Positions 35,397 through 45,669 of a stretch of 64,000 nt of DNA are shown here, in pieces. A model generated the notes under the pieces. The model made no database searches and was not told the origin of the DNA. It saw only the letters and a list, made by a program, of their open reading frames with translations. Made by a program: the position numbers and the translations under genes. Origin of the DNA: Verrucomicrobiaceae bacterium (GTDB lineage: Bacteria; Pseudomonadota; Gammaproteobacteria; Pseudomonadales; CAMLJR01); NCBI GenBank assembly GCA_028293825.1, contig JAQGNY010000026.1, positions 124,001 through 188,000 of the forward strand, given 5' to 3'. Position 1 is the first letter of the stretch. Every line of letters starts with the position of its first letter.

Positions 35397-36713
35397 TTAT
35401 TGCAGGCGCAGATGATAGGACGCGGTGCGGCGGGCCAGCTCGTCGGCGCGCTGCTCAACGGAAACCCACGGCGTATCGGGCGGCAGCAGATTGCCGATGT
35501 CGGCGACTTTGACGATGCGGAAATCGCGCAGCAGTGTGTGTGCCTGAGTGTTTGCGGCGGTCTGTTGCCAGCGGAAAATCACGATGCCCTGGCGCAGGCC
35601 GGTGGTGTCGATCCAGTTCGGCGCGCCGACATCGCGCTTGGAGATCACGTAGGTGACTTCGCCCTGCGCATTCGGTGTTACCTGCGACATATTGCGGCTG
35701 GTAAAGGCCAGCGCGCCGTCGTTCGCCATCATCCACGGGTTGGTCACTTGCACGCCGGTGTAGCGGGCGCCGGCTGGAATAGTGGTGACGAGGATGGCTT
35801 CGTCGTCGGCCAGATCGAAATGACCGCCGGCAAGAAAGCCCCAGCCGCCGTCGCGCGGCACGGCCTGCGGCAGCGTGTTGACGGCCGGGGTGCCGAGCCA
35901 GTGATTCTTGAACAGTGCCCAGAACAGCGTGAAGGCCGGCATGTCGATCAGGGTGCGGCGGATGATTTCGTCGCGGGTCAGCTGCGGTCCGGCGGCGGGG
36001 CCATCGGTGCGGATGATATCCAGCTGATGCGGCCGGGCGCTCCAGTCGGACAGGGAATCGCGAAAGTTGACCGCCTGCGGTCCGAGTTCGATTTGAATAT
36101 GGTTGATGCGGCCATTGGCCGGCTTGGTGTCGAGCGTCACGGTAAAGCGGCCATCGGCATCGACGATGAGGTCGCGATCGCTAAATAGCGCGACCTGATC
36201 GCCGAGATCGGGGGTGCCCGGCGTCTGCGGCGACAGCAGGAAGAAGCCCGGGCCGCCGCGGGTGACTTCGATACTGAATTGGGTTGGCGCATGGGCGGGG
36301 CGCACGCCGCGCACTTCGTAGCTGGAAATACCGTTGATAAAGGACGAGCGGTAAATATTGTCCGGGTTGTCGCCGGCGACACCGCTGCCGGGGAAATTGA
36401 TACCGCCCCATTGGTGCGCGGAGTTTTCCACGCCCCAGATTATTTTCGGCCGCGCCACATCGCCGGCGCACTCGCGAATCGTTAAGAAGGTCGCCCACAG
36501 TGTCAGCGAGCGTTCCAGCGTCAGCGGACCGTCGGGCTTTTGCATCGCCATGTCGTCGCGCAATTGTTCGCGCAGAGTGGCCCAGATTGCATGTGTCTCG
36601 GGTAAGCCCAGCACGTCGATCGCCAGTTGTTCCGCGGCAATCTGATCTGCCGTATACAGCGGCGATGTAGCTCCAGTGTCCGATATCACTTCCAAAGAAT
36701 GCCCTACGGCCAT
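35397..36713 (-). CDS. DUF1214-like protein
   Basis: 438 residues, AGGAG 8 nt before ATG 36713. The C-terminal part fits DUF1214-type beta-rich domains: GGHFDLADDEAILVTTIPAG, YTGVQVTNPWMMAN, YVISKRDVGAPNWIDTTGL and GIVIFRWQQT. The N-terminal half is helical (RSLTLWATFLTIRECAGD) with a middle beta domain (FSIEVTRGGPGFFLLSPQT). No signal peptide or membrane helix. It lies 198 bp downstream of the giant Rhs gene on the same strand; whether it belongs to the injection-system operon is unclear, and I think it more likely independent. Function of the family is not known. Confidence 0.6.
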   Translation of the reverse strand: MAVGHSLEVISDTGATSPLYTADQIAAEQLAIDVLGLPETHAIWATLREQLRDDMAMQKPDGPLTLERSLTLWATFLTIRECAGDVARPKIIWGVENSAHQWGGINFPGSGVAGDNPDNIYRSSFINGISSYEVRGVRPAHAPTQFSIEVTRGGPGFFLLSPQTPGTPDLGDQVALFSDRDLIVDADGRFTVTLDTKPANGRINHIQIELGPQAVNFRDSLSDWSARPHQLDIIRTDGPAAGPQLTRDEIIRRTLIDMPAFTLFWALFKNHWLGTPAVNTLPQAVPRDGGWGFLAGGHFDLADDEAILVTTIPAGARYTGVQVTNPWMMANDGALAFTSRNMSQVTPNAQGEVTYVISKRDVGAPNWIDTTGLRQGIVIFRWQQTAANTQAHTLLRDFRIVKVADIGNLLPPDTPWVSVEQRADELARRTASYHLRLQ

Positions 36714-36911
36714 GCTGCGCGCTCCTGTTTACGACGGGGAATTGCTCGATGTCGGCGCCTCCTGGCAAACGTCGACCGGTGTTATGCGTTGTCGTGTCTG
36801 TTCGTGCTCAGGGAATTCGTGTTCAGGGAATCGATAGAGAAACTATAGGGCTCGTTGCGCCGAGTCAATATTTACACAATATGCGGACGAGCCTGGTGGC
36901 GGGGCGAAGCG

Positions 36912-39900
36912 TTAGGGCACCGGCGTGACCTGCACCGAGACCGTTACGGTTTTGCTGTTGGCGCCGCTGCCGAACACTAGATCGAAGGTCACCGTCGTCG
37001 CCGTCGTCACCTTGTTCGGCGCGACGAAAGTGAGCGTCGCCGGCCGGCCTTTGCCGTTGATCACGCTGGCGTTGGTGGCAGCGCCGGCCGGCAGCGCGGA
37101 GGTCACTTTGACGCTGGCCGGCGCAATCGGCATTTGAAAGGTTTGGCTTTTGCCGGCCTGCACGTCGGCAATGGTGGGGGCGATTAACGCCTGCACAGTG
37201 ACCGGCAGCGCCTGACAAATGTTGCTGAGTTGATCCGCCGTCAGATTGATCGTATCGAGCTGGCCGCCGCCGTGAAATACCGCATCGGTCGCTTTGTAGG
37301 TTGCCTTGATATCGAGCGTGTGCGCGCCCGCTGCGCCGACCGGCACCGTCACATTCAAGGTATTGGCCGCGTCGAAGGTGAGCGCCTTCGCCGGCGCCGC
37401 GCCGTGGTATTGCAGATCGTATTTGGCTTTGGCATCGCCGCCAATGACGAAGCGCAGGGTTTCGGTTTCGAACAGCGGATCGGTAGCGCTGCCGGTCGGC
37501 GTCACTGTCAGTGCCTGCACGGTGATATTGCGCAGCTTTTGGAAGTCGGCGTTGAAGGCGACCGTTGTCACCAAGTCCCCGGCGGGTAATTCGCCCGGCA
37601 CGTGCAGGATATAAACGCCGGGTTGCGAGGCGGCGAAAAACGCACCCATCGCGTTTTCGACTTTGTCCTTCATGTGCATGTAGTAGTTTTCGCGAAAACG
37701 TACGCGGCCGGCGCGTGCCGCCGACACCGAGCCGAACACCAGATCGGTCGGCTGCAACGGCAGGCCGCCGACCGTCACCGCTGGTGTTTCCACCGTTAAA
37801 ATTTCGAGCGGATTGTCATCGGCTAAACCGACTGCGGTATCGCCGGCACCGCGCCCGGAAATAAAACCGCACACGCGCGAAAACTGGCCGACGTAAATCG
37901 TCGCCGGCTCGCTGGTGGCGAAATTGGTGTACACATCGCCGGAGTGATAACTGGCGTCCTGCTCGAAGTGCATGCGCGATTGATTGCCGCCGGCCATCAT
38001 GAAACCGATCGGATACAAACCCAGCAGCGGGAACCAGCTGTCGCGATTTAAAAACTTCGACAGCACGCGGCCCCACGACACCGGAATGTGACTGCTCCAC
38101 AATTCTTCCAAATTGAGGCTGAACCATTTGTTGACGGTGGCGCGAATTTTCTCGAACGGACTCACGCTTAAATTGACGCGATCGTTAGTCGCGAATTTAT
38201 CGGCTTCGAGCGAAAACCGCAGCGTTACTTTGCGCTGCGCAATATCGAGTTTGTCGATGACGTTGTAGGTGGCGTAGCCATCCTTCGACGCTTCGCACGG
38301 CGAGCTTTCGGTAAATGTTTTTATTTTTTCGATATCGGCGTCGGCGCCGAATTGAATGACTTTTCGATCCGCGTCGATTAGCTCGCCATCGATATCGGCG
38401 GCCTTCGAGGTTTTTCCCAACACCGAACCGACGCCCCATACCACCAGCGAAAATAATGAATCCAAACCGCCGAGGCCGATATTGCGCATCACTTTATTCG
38501 CGCTGTTGCCAGTCGCTTCCGAACCGAACGCGGAGAAGCCGAGGTTGATTAACCACGGCAGTGGAAAACTGAAAAAGAACGGTCCCAGCACCGAGTATTG
38601 CCAGACGTGGCGCATCTCGTGCGATTCGACCGCGCGCCGGCGCGTGATCGGATCTTCATCGGGATCGGACGGAATTAAAATCAGCGACTCGCTTAGTTTT
38701 GCCGCTGGCGTGCTGGCGCCGGTCGGTGTAATGCGTTGCACGCCGATATTGCTCGCGCCGAGTGCAAATTCGATCGGATGTTCCAGTTCGATAATTTGTC
38801 CGACCGGCGCGGCGATAATTTTTCCGTAACCTTCCTCGCCCTGCGCGAAAAATAATTCATCGCCTTGCACGAACGGATTGGTCGCGCCGCTAATGGTGAA
38901 ACGCAATTGCACCAGCGGCGCTGCGGAATTGTCTTTCACCGTATTCGCTACCGGCGCGAATCGCTGCACCGATAAATTCGCCGTGTGCGTCGCCGGCAAT
39001 GCGCTGTCCACTTGCGCCACCACGACGGGCGCCGCATTGACCTGACGCAATAATCCGCCACTGGTATCGCTCGCCGCGCGCACGCGCAATACATCGTTCA
39101 AGACCGGGCTGTTCGGTTGATCGACCTGCAAGGTCACTTGCGTGCCCGGCGCGATGGATTGATCGGCGCTGAAATGTTTGGTGTCCGTCATTAAATGCAC
39201 GGTGACGGCAGTGCCATTCGGAAAATCGGCGGCAGGCAATGCATCGGTCAGCGACAATTTATTATTGGCATTGTCGACCACTGCGACCGTGGTGAAAAAA
39301 TCGGTAGCCGGTGCTTTGCGCACGCGTACCGCCTGATCTTTATTGAAACGGCCGGCCTGATCTTTATCGGTGTCGATATCATTGGCGCTGCTGTTTTTTC
39401 CGGTCGCCTGTTTGCTAGTGTCGGCCGTCATCAAATCGACGCTGATCGCGACGCCCTGCAACGCGGCCGGCAATGCGGCAATCGGGCAACTGACAAAAAC
39501 CTGGAGGACGATACGCCGCTCGATAGTGGCCGGCGTGGCGCCGGTGTTTTCTACCGCGACACCATCGGCCTTGCGCAGATCGGCGATGGTGCCGACATTG
39601 ACACGATCGCCGCCGGCGGTTTGGCCCGCAATCGCGGCGCCGCTCGCGCTCATTTTCGCGACTTCCACTTGCAGGTATTTAATCTGCGTCGGATCGGGCG
39701 GCAATGCGGTGTCGAGAATTAAATCGCGCGTGCCGCGCAACCGCGTCAGCCGCCGCGCCGAATAATCGTTGCCGGCGCGCACGCGCAGAAAATCATTCAC
39801 CGCATACAGCGGCTGATCTTTTTTATCGGCGACGCGAATCAGCGCCGCTTCGCGCGTGGAGGCCGCGGTAGTTTTCGCGCGAATAGCGGCAGGCATATAT

Positions 39901-42242
39901 TCGGTCGCGCCGATGCTCTCGCTGGGCACTGCTTCGGGTAATTGCGCGGCGATATGCAATGCATTGCCGCGCACAAAGCGAATCGTGCGTGTCGCGTTAA
40001 CATCGTCTTTCTGCAAATGCACAGCGGCTGGATCGAGTCGTGCGATATCGATCGCCTGATTAAAAAAACTCGCCGGCAATGCCGCATTCAACGTGAAATT
40101 GCCGCCGCCGATGCTGGTTATCTGGCGCAGCTCATCGCCGCTGGTGGCGCCATGAATTCGAATCGACAGCCAATCGCCACCGCCGCCAGCAATAAATACA
40201 TCGGTTAATGCCGCTGCTGCCGGTGTTGTAATTGCCACTGCATTTAAATTCAGGCCCGAGCCATCGACTGTCGCCGTCGCGACCACATTGGCGCTGCGCA
40301 CGCGATACATATCGGCCGCGACTTCATTGCTCGCCGCGCGATACGTGCTCGCATTGCTGCATTCGATTAAATCGCGCTGCGACGTGCTTTCAAGTTCGCT
40401 CATCTGGTCGCCGTTGACCCAGATCACATTGCCCATCGTGAACACTTGCCCGCTGGCATTCCAAATACTGTTGAGCGGAAAGGCAAACGGCACCATCAAC
40501 CGGCTCGAGCCGAGCAGCGGTGGCAAACCATTCCACGGCGCGATGCGTTTCCAGCCGGATAAATTCCACGCCGGCATGAAGCCCGGAAATGTCGCCAGAA
40601 TAAAAATAACCAGGCTCACCAATTCCATTTGAAACGCGATGCTGGTGACTTGCATCGACCAAAGAAACGCGGAGATCGTCGACCAGATCAATCCCATAAA
40701 ATTGTGGCCATTCGGATCGCAGTAATTGACCGGATCGCGATTGCACCAATCGTACGCAGCCTGCGCATTCATCGCGCGGCCGGTGCCGCCCGGCAATGCA
40801 TTGAATATTTCGCGCGCGCCGCCCGGCATGCGCTCGAGCGCGTGCGTGCCAAACCATGAATCGGCGCTGATAAATTGGCCGATAGTGGGATCGAGCCAGC
40901 GACTGCTCGCATGTAATAAACCGGTCGCGCTGTCGCCGAATAAGCACGCGTAACCGGGCACGTTATCGATAATGTGCGCATCGGCGCCGTAGGGATCGGC
41001 GTGCGCAATTAATTGCAGTGCGCCATCGCTGTCGCCAATTGCCGCCAACGTGCCGCCGTGCACGCGGTGAAACGATTGGCTTAATTTGGCGCCGCACACA
41101 CCATCGATGGCGCCGATGCACTGCGCGCCGAACCATAAATAACTGCGCAGCACCGCGCCGCTGGCGGAACATTCGGCAATGCGATGACCTTCGAAATCGT
41201 TGATGTAATAAATTATTTCGTTCGTGCTTTTTCCATCGCTCGAACTATCGATTGCGCGACCGACCAAGCGACCAAAGCCATCGTACAAATAATTAATTAC
41301 ACCGCCGTTAGCCAAAGTGACCGCAGCGAGCTGGCCGAATAAGTTGTAGCGATAGTAGTGCGTGCCGCTTGCGTCGTGTTTGGCGCTGCGCCGACCGAGT
41401 GCGTCGTAGTCAAATTGCATGGCGCCCGCTTGCGCTACATGAGGCGCAGCGCCATAGGAGAATTCAATATCATCTGCGGCAATTAACCGATTGCTTGCAT
41501 CGAATTGATAATGAACGTCATCACACGCAATTAAACGGCCTTCATCGTCGTAATTAAATTGTTGCGTACCGGCGCCAACGACGCGGGCATTATCGTCATA
41601 GCGATACGGTTGATCGACGCGTGCGTTATTTTCCGCATCGAAATGCGCGATGCGCTGCAACTGCCGCCGTATTGGTTTTGCATTATCGGCGGTAACGAGC
41701 GCGGCATTTTCTATTTCCTGCTGTTGTTCACTTTCCTGCAACTGCTCTATTTCTTGCCACAGCTCAATGCTGCGCGTGCCATTGGCAAAAATAATTTCAG
41801 GCACTTTTAATTCGGCATATAACTGCGCTCCGCAACTTAATCGATTGCCGACGCGTAGCCATTCGTTGCTGTTCGGATAACGCATTGCGGTCACACGGCC
41901 CTGCGCATTGCGACGATAATCGATGCGCCATTCGTGGCCGTCGATGCGATAAATGCATTGCGTTGGGAAATTATTTTGATCGAATAAAATTGTGGTTTCG
42001 ACGCGCGCGCTGCTTGCGCTCATCGAATTGTCGCTGCGCACGAAACGCACGCGCTCGCCGTTGGAATGTTCGAGCTTTTCCAATTGATTATTCGCGTCGT
42101 AACCGTAACGCAAATAACTGCCGTCGGGTTCATCGACCTGCTGCAGGCGGCTGAGAAAATCGTATTGCTCGATGCGCTCGGCACCGTTGGCTAGCTGCAC
42201 GGTTTTAAAGACGCGATCCGGTCGCTTCAGCGGCGCATTCAT
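36912..42242 (-). CDS. Giant Rhs-repeat protein with HExxH motif, candidate injected effector
   Basis: About 1776 residues. ATG 42242 is chosen (GGAG 9 nt upstream) over GTG 42251. Residues 1-520: YD/Rhs repeats (YGYDANNQLEKL, YHYDFLSR-like units, YLYDGFGRLVGRAI) ending in an Rhs core (LHASSRWLDPTIGQFISADS and NRDPVNYCDPNGHN). A hydrophobic stretch (about 525-565, SIAFQMELVSLVIFILATF) follows. Residues about 600-1150 carry repeated beta modules with an 'L-x-x-ALP' signature. Near 1206 lies SHEMRHVWQ, an HExxH metallopeptidase-type motif like that of DUF4157-type domains, followed by LGPFFFSFPLPWLINLGF. The remainder (about 1250-1776) is beta-rich, ending in Ig-like domains. There is no PAAR or signal peptide. 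A normal Rhs toxin tail is 100-300 residues; this one is about 1250. It is the last gene of the contractile locus. Confidence 0.75.
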   Translation of the reverse strand: MNAPLKRPDRVFKTVQLANGAERIEQYDFLSRLQQVDEPDGSYLRYGYDANNQLEKLEHSNGERVRFVRSDNSMSASSARVETTILFDQNNFPTQCIYRIDGHEWRIDYRRNAQGRVTAMRYPNSNEWLRVGNRLSCGAQLYAELKVPEIIFANGTRSIELWQEIEQLQESEQQQEIENAALVTADNAKPIRRQLQRIAHFDAENNARVDQPYRYDDNARVVGAGTQQFNYDDEGRLIACDDVHYQFDASNRLIAADDIEFSYGAAPHVAQAGAMQFDYDALGRRSAKHDASGTHYYRYNLFGQLAAVTLANGGVINYLYDGFGRLVGRAIDSSSDGKSTNEIIYYINDFEGHRIAECSASGAVLRSYLWFGAQCIGAIDGVCGAKLSQSFHRVHGGTLAAIGDSDGALQLIAHADPYGADAHIIDNVPGYACLFGDSATGLLHASSRWLDPTIGQFISADSWFGTHALERMPGGAREIFNALPGGTGRAMNAQAAYDWCNRDPVNYCDPNGHNFMGLIWSTISAFLWSMQVTSIAFQMELVSLVIFILATFPGFMPAWNLSGWKRIAPWNGLPPLLGSSRLMVPFAFPLNSIWNASGQVFTMGNVIWVNGDQMSELESTSQRDLIECSNASTYRAASNEVAADMYRVRSANVVATATVDGSGLNLNAVAITTPAAAALTDVFIAGGGGDWLSIRIHGATSGDELRQITSIGGGNFTLNAALPASFFNQAIDIARLDPAAVHLQKDDVNATRTIRFVRGNALHIAAQLPEAVPSESIGATEYMPAAIRAKTTAASTREAALIRVADKKDQPLYAVNDFLRVRAGNDYSARRLTRLRGTRDLILDTALPPDPTQIKYLQVEVAKMSASGAAIAGQTAGGDRVNVGTIADLRKADGVAVENTGATPATIERRIVLQVFVSCPIAALPAALQGVAISVDLMTADTSKQATGKNSSANDIDTDKDQAGRFNKDQAVRVRKAPATDFFTTVAVVDNANNKLSLTDALPAADFPNGTAVTVHLMTDTKHFSADQSIAPGTQVTLQVDQPNSPVLNDVLRVRAASDTSGGLLRQVNAAPVVVAQVDSALPATHTANLSVQRFAPVANTVKDNSAAPLVQLRFTISGATNPFVQGDELFFAQGEEGYGKIIAAPVGQIIELEHPIEFALGASNIGVQRITPTGASTPAAKLSESLILIPSDPDEDPITRRRAVESHEMRHVWQYSVLGPFFFSFPLPWLINLGFSAFGSEATGNSANKVMRNIGLGGLDSLFSLVVWGVGSVLGKTSKAADIDGELIDADRKVIQFGADADIEKIKTFTESSPCEASKDGYATYNVIDKLDIAQRKVTLRFSLEADKFATNDRVNLSVSPFEKIRATVNKWFSLNLEELWSSHIPVSWGRVLSKFLNRDSWFPLLGLYPIGFMMAGGNQSRMHFEQDASYHSGDVYTNFATSEPATIYVGQFSRVCGFISGRGAGDTAVGLADDNPLEILTVETPAVTVGGLPLQPTDLVFGSVSAARAGRVRFRENYYMHMKDKVENAMGAFFAASQPGVYILHVPGELPAGDLVTTVAFNADFQKLRNITVQALTVTPTGSATDPLFETETLRFVIGGDAKAKYDLQYHGAAPAKALTFDAANTLNVTVPVGAAGAHTLDIKATYKATDAVFHGGGQLDTINLTADQLSNICQALPVTVQALIAPTIADVQAGKSQTFQMPIAPASVKVTSALPAGAATNASVINGKGRPATLTFVAPNKVTTATTVTFDLVFGSGANSKTVTVSVQVTPVP

Positions 42243-42346
42243 GGCAGTCACTCCGTTTACTTTTTCGAAACCGAATTCTCAAAAATCGAATTGTTGCTCA
42301 ATCGAAAAGAAATGCAGCGCGGCAATAAACTATTTTTGCGCTGCGA

Positions 42347-45300
42347 TTAGCCGACCGAAGCGGAGGCCGAAACAGACACCGATGCGCTGTCGATACCGCC
42401 TTCCGGAAATGCAGCCAGCACTTCGTCGAGCGCGGCTTCAACTTCCGCCACCACGGTTGGCAATTCATCGCGAATACGCGCAATGGCGTCGATCAACGGC
42501 TGAAATAAAACATGCACGTCGAGCTTCGCCACCAAATCGCTGATCGGCTGCAGCGTTTGCACCAGCGGCGCTAACAATTGGCTCGGTTTCAATTGCGCCA
42601 TTTGATCTTGCAGCTCATGAAACGGCGCCGGATCGGGCAGCAGCTTCGTTACCATTTCATTTAATTGTTGAATCAGCGCATCGCGCAGGCCGTTTAATTC
42701 GTTGACGATAATCACCGGATCGAACGCACCGAGCTGGCGCTTCACCACATCGAAAATTAGCGTCACTTCGTCTTTAAAACGCGTCGGCGAAAATTCCTGC
42801 ACCTGCTGTTTTAAGGCCGCGTGCAAATTGTCGGCAACATGCGCCAGTGCGCTCGGCGTTACCGGCAAAATAAATTCTTCGGCGATGCGGCCCAACTCCT
42901 CGAACGCCGCCGCTACGATATGCTGCAGCGCGACAATACGCTTACCGATGCGATCGAACAGTGTGTTGATTTCGATACGCAGCGGCGCCGGATCTAGGTC
43001 CTGCAACGCTTGCCGAATGGCATCGCTGGTCAATTCCGGTACACGCAAAAACTCCGGCAACAATTCTTGAATTTGCGCCAATGCCGGCGCTGCATCGGCA
43101 AATGCGGATAAATCGAGGTTCGCCTGTACCTGCAATGACGCGCTGAACACGCCGTCGAATTGTGCGCTTTCGGGTACCAGTACCAGCGGATTCATGTCAT
43201 TGAGCAACGCCAACACGCGCGTCGATGTTGCAGCATCGTTCGGCGCGGTCGCCAAAGCTGCAGCGCTTGCAATCGCGCCGACCGCATCGTGATAGGCGAG
43301 CGTGGCCGCACTTAATTGCGCGGAAATTTGCGCGGGTTCGAATTCGAGATGGACCTGCACCAACGCCGTGTCGATATGTGCGGAAATTGACAATGGATTT
43401 AACGCATCGAGGCCGCCCTGCAACGCAGCGCGCAAACTCGCCGCCGCCGCCGACAACACATTGTTATCGAGACTGTTAAATGCCTGCGTTAATTGCCGAT
43501 GCAAATCGATCAACGGCACCAACATATCGCCGATACGAAAGCCGAATAAATCGTCATCCGCTTCCGGTCCGGCCGGCATCGCCGCCTGCAAATTCGCGCC
43601 GGTAATAATCGCCGGCGGCGCGGCGGCGCCACCGACATTACTCACCATGCTGTCGCTGTGCGGTTCGAGCAATTGAATAAATCGCGTTGGCTGCAATGCG
43701 TCGATCACATCGGTAATCGGCTTGAACAAGGCTTCCAGCGGCGCAAAAATCACATCGGGATTTAATATCGCATCGACCTTCGCTGCCAGCTCGGCATAAA
43801 TGCGCGTGATCGGCGCCAGCAGCTCGGAAAAATCGAGCGAGTGAATCGCGTCCGTCACCGGCTGCAATGCGTCTTTCAATAATTTCGAAAACTGTTCGGG
43901 GCCGATTTTGGAAAACTCGGCGAGCAAATCGTCGACCGGTTTATCCAGATCGCGCGTCAACACGGCGGGGTCGAGCTGTTTTAATTGCGCGGTGATCGCG
44001 CCGATTTTATCGGCGGCTTGTTGAATCAATGCGGTCGGATCGATTTCCTTCAATACATCGTTCAGCGGCGGATTGATGGTGCCGGCCAAATCCAAATTGC
44101 GCAGAAATTCCGCGCCGGCTTTAAGTCCGGCAACCGCTGGCTCCGGCAAATTCGATACATCGAGCGCGGCAACTTTATCGCGCAATTTATTTAATTCGCC
44201 AATCACCGCCTGCGCCGGCTGTTCCAGATCGAAATTGCCGAGCGCGGTATCGACTGTCGCCACGCTGTCGGAAATCGCAGTCAACGCCGGCTGCACATTT
44301 TGCGCGAGCGTTTGCAGTTGCGCGGTCAAGCCGTCGAGCGTGGTGCGCAGCGTTTGGATTTGCGCGCCGATTTGATTGAGCGCATCGGCGACGCCGCTCC
44401 ACAGCGAACCGATTGCATCGAGCACCGCATTGTCGGAAAACGCATCGAGTTTGGTTTCGATGCCGGTGAAAAATTCGTGCACCGGTTTTTTAATTAAATC
44501 CGGATCGATCACCTGAACCGCGTCGGCCAATTTGCGCAGCGCAGCTTCGGCCTGTTGCGCCAGATCGCGAAATGGCAGCGCTTCGATAGCGTGCAAAATG
44601 CGTTGCTGAAAATTCACCAGCAGCGTGCGCAATTGACCGAGCGGACTGTTCTCGACATAAGCGAGCAGTTGATCGACCAGCCCGCGCACCAGTTTCAGAA
44701 TGTCGTCTTCGCTCGGTTCCCACGCTTCGATGCGCTCGGCGGTGCTGGCGAGTTGATTGCGCAAGCCGCTGAGTATCGGTGTTAGACGAAAATCGCGCGG
44801 CTGCGGCAATGCTTTAATTTTCGTCGCGACAGCGGCGATACCGCGCAGATCGATGCGCGCCAGATTGCCGAGGCTCGCCTGCAACAAATGATCGCGCACC
44901 GCTTTCAGTTCGATCAGCACGCCGAGCTCGACGTGCAAACTCGCTTCGAGCGTGGCCCAATCGACGGTGCCGCCGACGCGCGCAGAAATGTCCTGCCACA
45001 GCGCGAGACGTTGCGTCGGCACGGCGCGCCAGCGCGTCAGTTCATCGCCGCTCGGCACAATGGCGGCGAGCGGGGCCAGCACGCTATTTAATGCAGCGGT
45101 GGCGCCGCTCAATAAATCCGGCGCCATGCCGGCGAGACCTCGCGCAATCAATGCCGCGACGTCGTCCGCATTCGGCGCGCTGTCTTTCCAGCCGAGCATG
45201 GCCTTAAATAATTTCAGAAATTGTTCGAGCTCGCCGAGTAGCGAGGTCACTTCCTCGCCCGGTTTAAATAAACTGCCTAAATCGCCGATGGTTTTTTCGA

Positions 45301-45667
45301 TAAAGCCGGTGACATCCTGATCGATACCGCCACTGAGCAGGCCGTCTTTTAACGGCCCAAACAGCGCCATCACTTTTTCGATTTCGGCGCCAATGGCCTG
45401 TACATCGGCCAGCGCGCTGGCCGGCAATTGGCTGGCGAGATCGCGAATCGGCGCGATTAGCGGCTCGATGGCGGGCAATTGCGCCGCTTCGTTACCGAGC
45501 GTTTGTAAACCTGAAAACAATGCGCCGACCGGATTGCCCGCATTGGCGCCGCTGCGTACCGCCGCCAGCGATTGCTGCGCGGTATTGGCCAGCGTCGCAA
45601 TTTGCTGCGGCACATTCTGCAGGGTCGCCAGTTCGTCGGCGGAAATCGTCAGCGCAAAACTGCCCAT
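42347..45667 (-). CDS. Long helical repeat protein of the contractile locus
   Basis: 1106 residues, CGGAGG 6 nt before ATG 45667, 2 bp after the upstream stop, so clearly operonic. Nearly all amphipathic helix, with apolipoprotein-like periodicity: LQTLGNEAAQLPAIEPLIAP, IRDLASQLPAS, LRKLADAVQVIDPDLIKKP, LNKLRDKVAALDVSNLPEP, and many LxPLxxxIxxLxP turns in which proline breaks helices of 20-40 residues. No signal peptide, membrane helix or enzyme motif. Candidate tape-measure protein by length and helicity, but it sits far downstream of the tube genes, where tape measures are not usually found. It could instead be a structural spacer or carrier for the Rhs protein encoded next. Confidence 0.6.
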   Translation of the reverse strand: MGSFALTISADELATLQNVPQQIATLANTAQQSLAAVRSGANAGNPVGALFSGLQTLGNEAAQLPAIEPLIAPIRDLASQLPASALADVQAIGAEIEKVMALFGPLKDGLLSGGIDQDVTGFIEKTIGDLGSLFKPGEEVTSLLGELEQFLKLFKAMLGWKDSAPNADDVAALIARGLAGMAPDLLSGATAALNSVLAPLAAIVPSGDELTRWRAVPTQRLALWQDISARVGGTVDWATLEASLHVELGVLIELKAVRDHLLQASLGNLARIDLRGIAAVATKIKALPQPRDFRLTPILSGLRNQLASTAERIEAWEPSEDDILKLVRGLVDQLLAYVENSPLGQLRTLLVNFQQRILHAIEALPFRDLAQQAEAALRKLADAVQVIDPDLIKKPVHEFFTGIETKLDAFSDNAVLDAIGSLWSGVADALNQIGAQIQTLRTTLDGLTAQLQTLAQNVQPALTAISDSVATVDTALGNFDLEQPAQAVIGELNKLRDKVAALDVSNLPEPAVAGLKAGAEFLRNLDLAGTINPPLNDVLKEIDPTALIQQAADKIGAITAQLKQLDPAVLTRDLDKPVDDLLAEFSKIGPEQFSKLLKDALQPVTDAIHSLDFSELLAPITRIYAELAAKVDAILNPDVIFAPLEALFKPITDVIDALQPTRFIQLLEPHSDSMVSNVGGAAAPPAIITGANLQAAMPAGPEADDDLFGFRIGDMLVPLIDLHRQLTQAFNSLDNNVLSAAAASLRAALQGGLDALNPLSISAHIDTALVQVHLEFEPAQISAQLSAATLAYHDAVGAIASAAALATAPNDAATSTRVLALLNDMNPLVLVPESAQFDGVFSASLQVQANLDLSAFADAAPALAQIQELLPEFLRVPELTSDAIRQALQDLDPAPLRIEINTLFDRIGKRIVALQHIVAAAFEELGRIAEEFILPVTPSALAHVADNLHAALKQQVQEFSPTRFKDEVTLIFDVVKRQLGAFDPVIIVNELNGLRDALIQQLNEMVTKLLPDPAPFHELQDQMAQLKPSQLLAPLVQTLQPISDLVAKLDVHVLFQPLIDAIARIRDELPTVVAEVEAALDEVLAAFPEGGIDSASVSVSASASVG

Positions 45668-45669
45668 CG

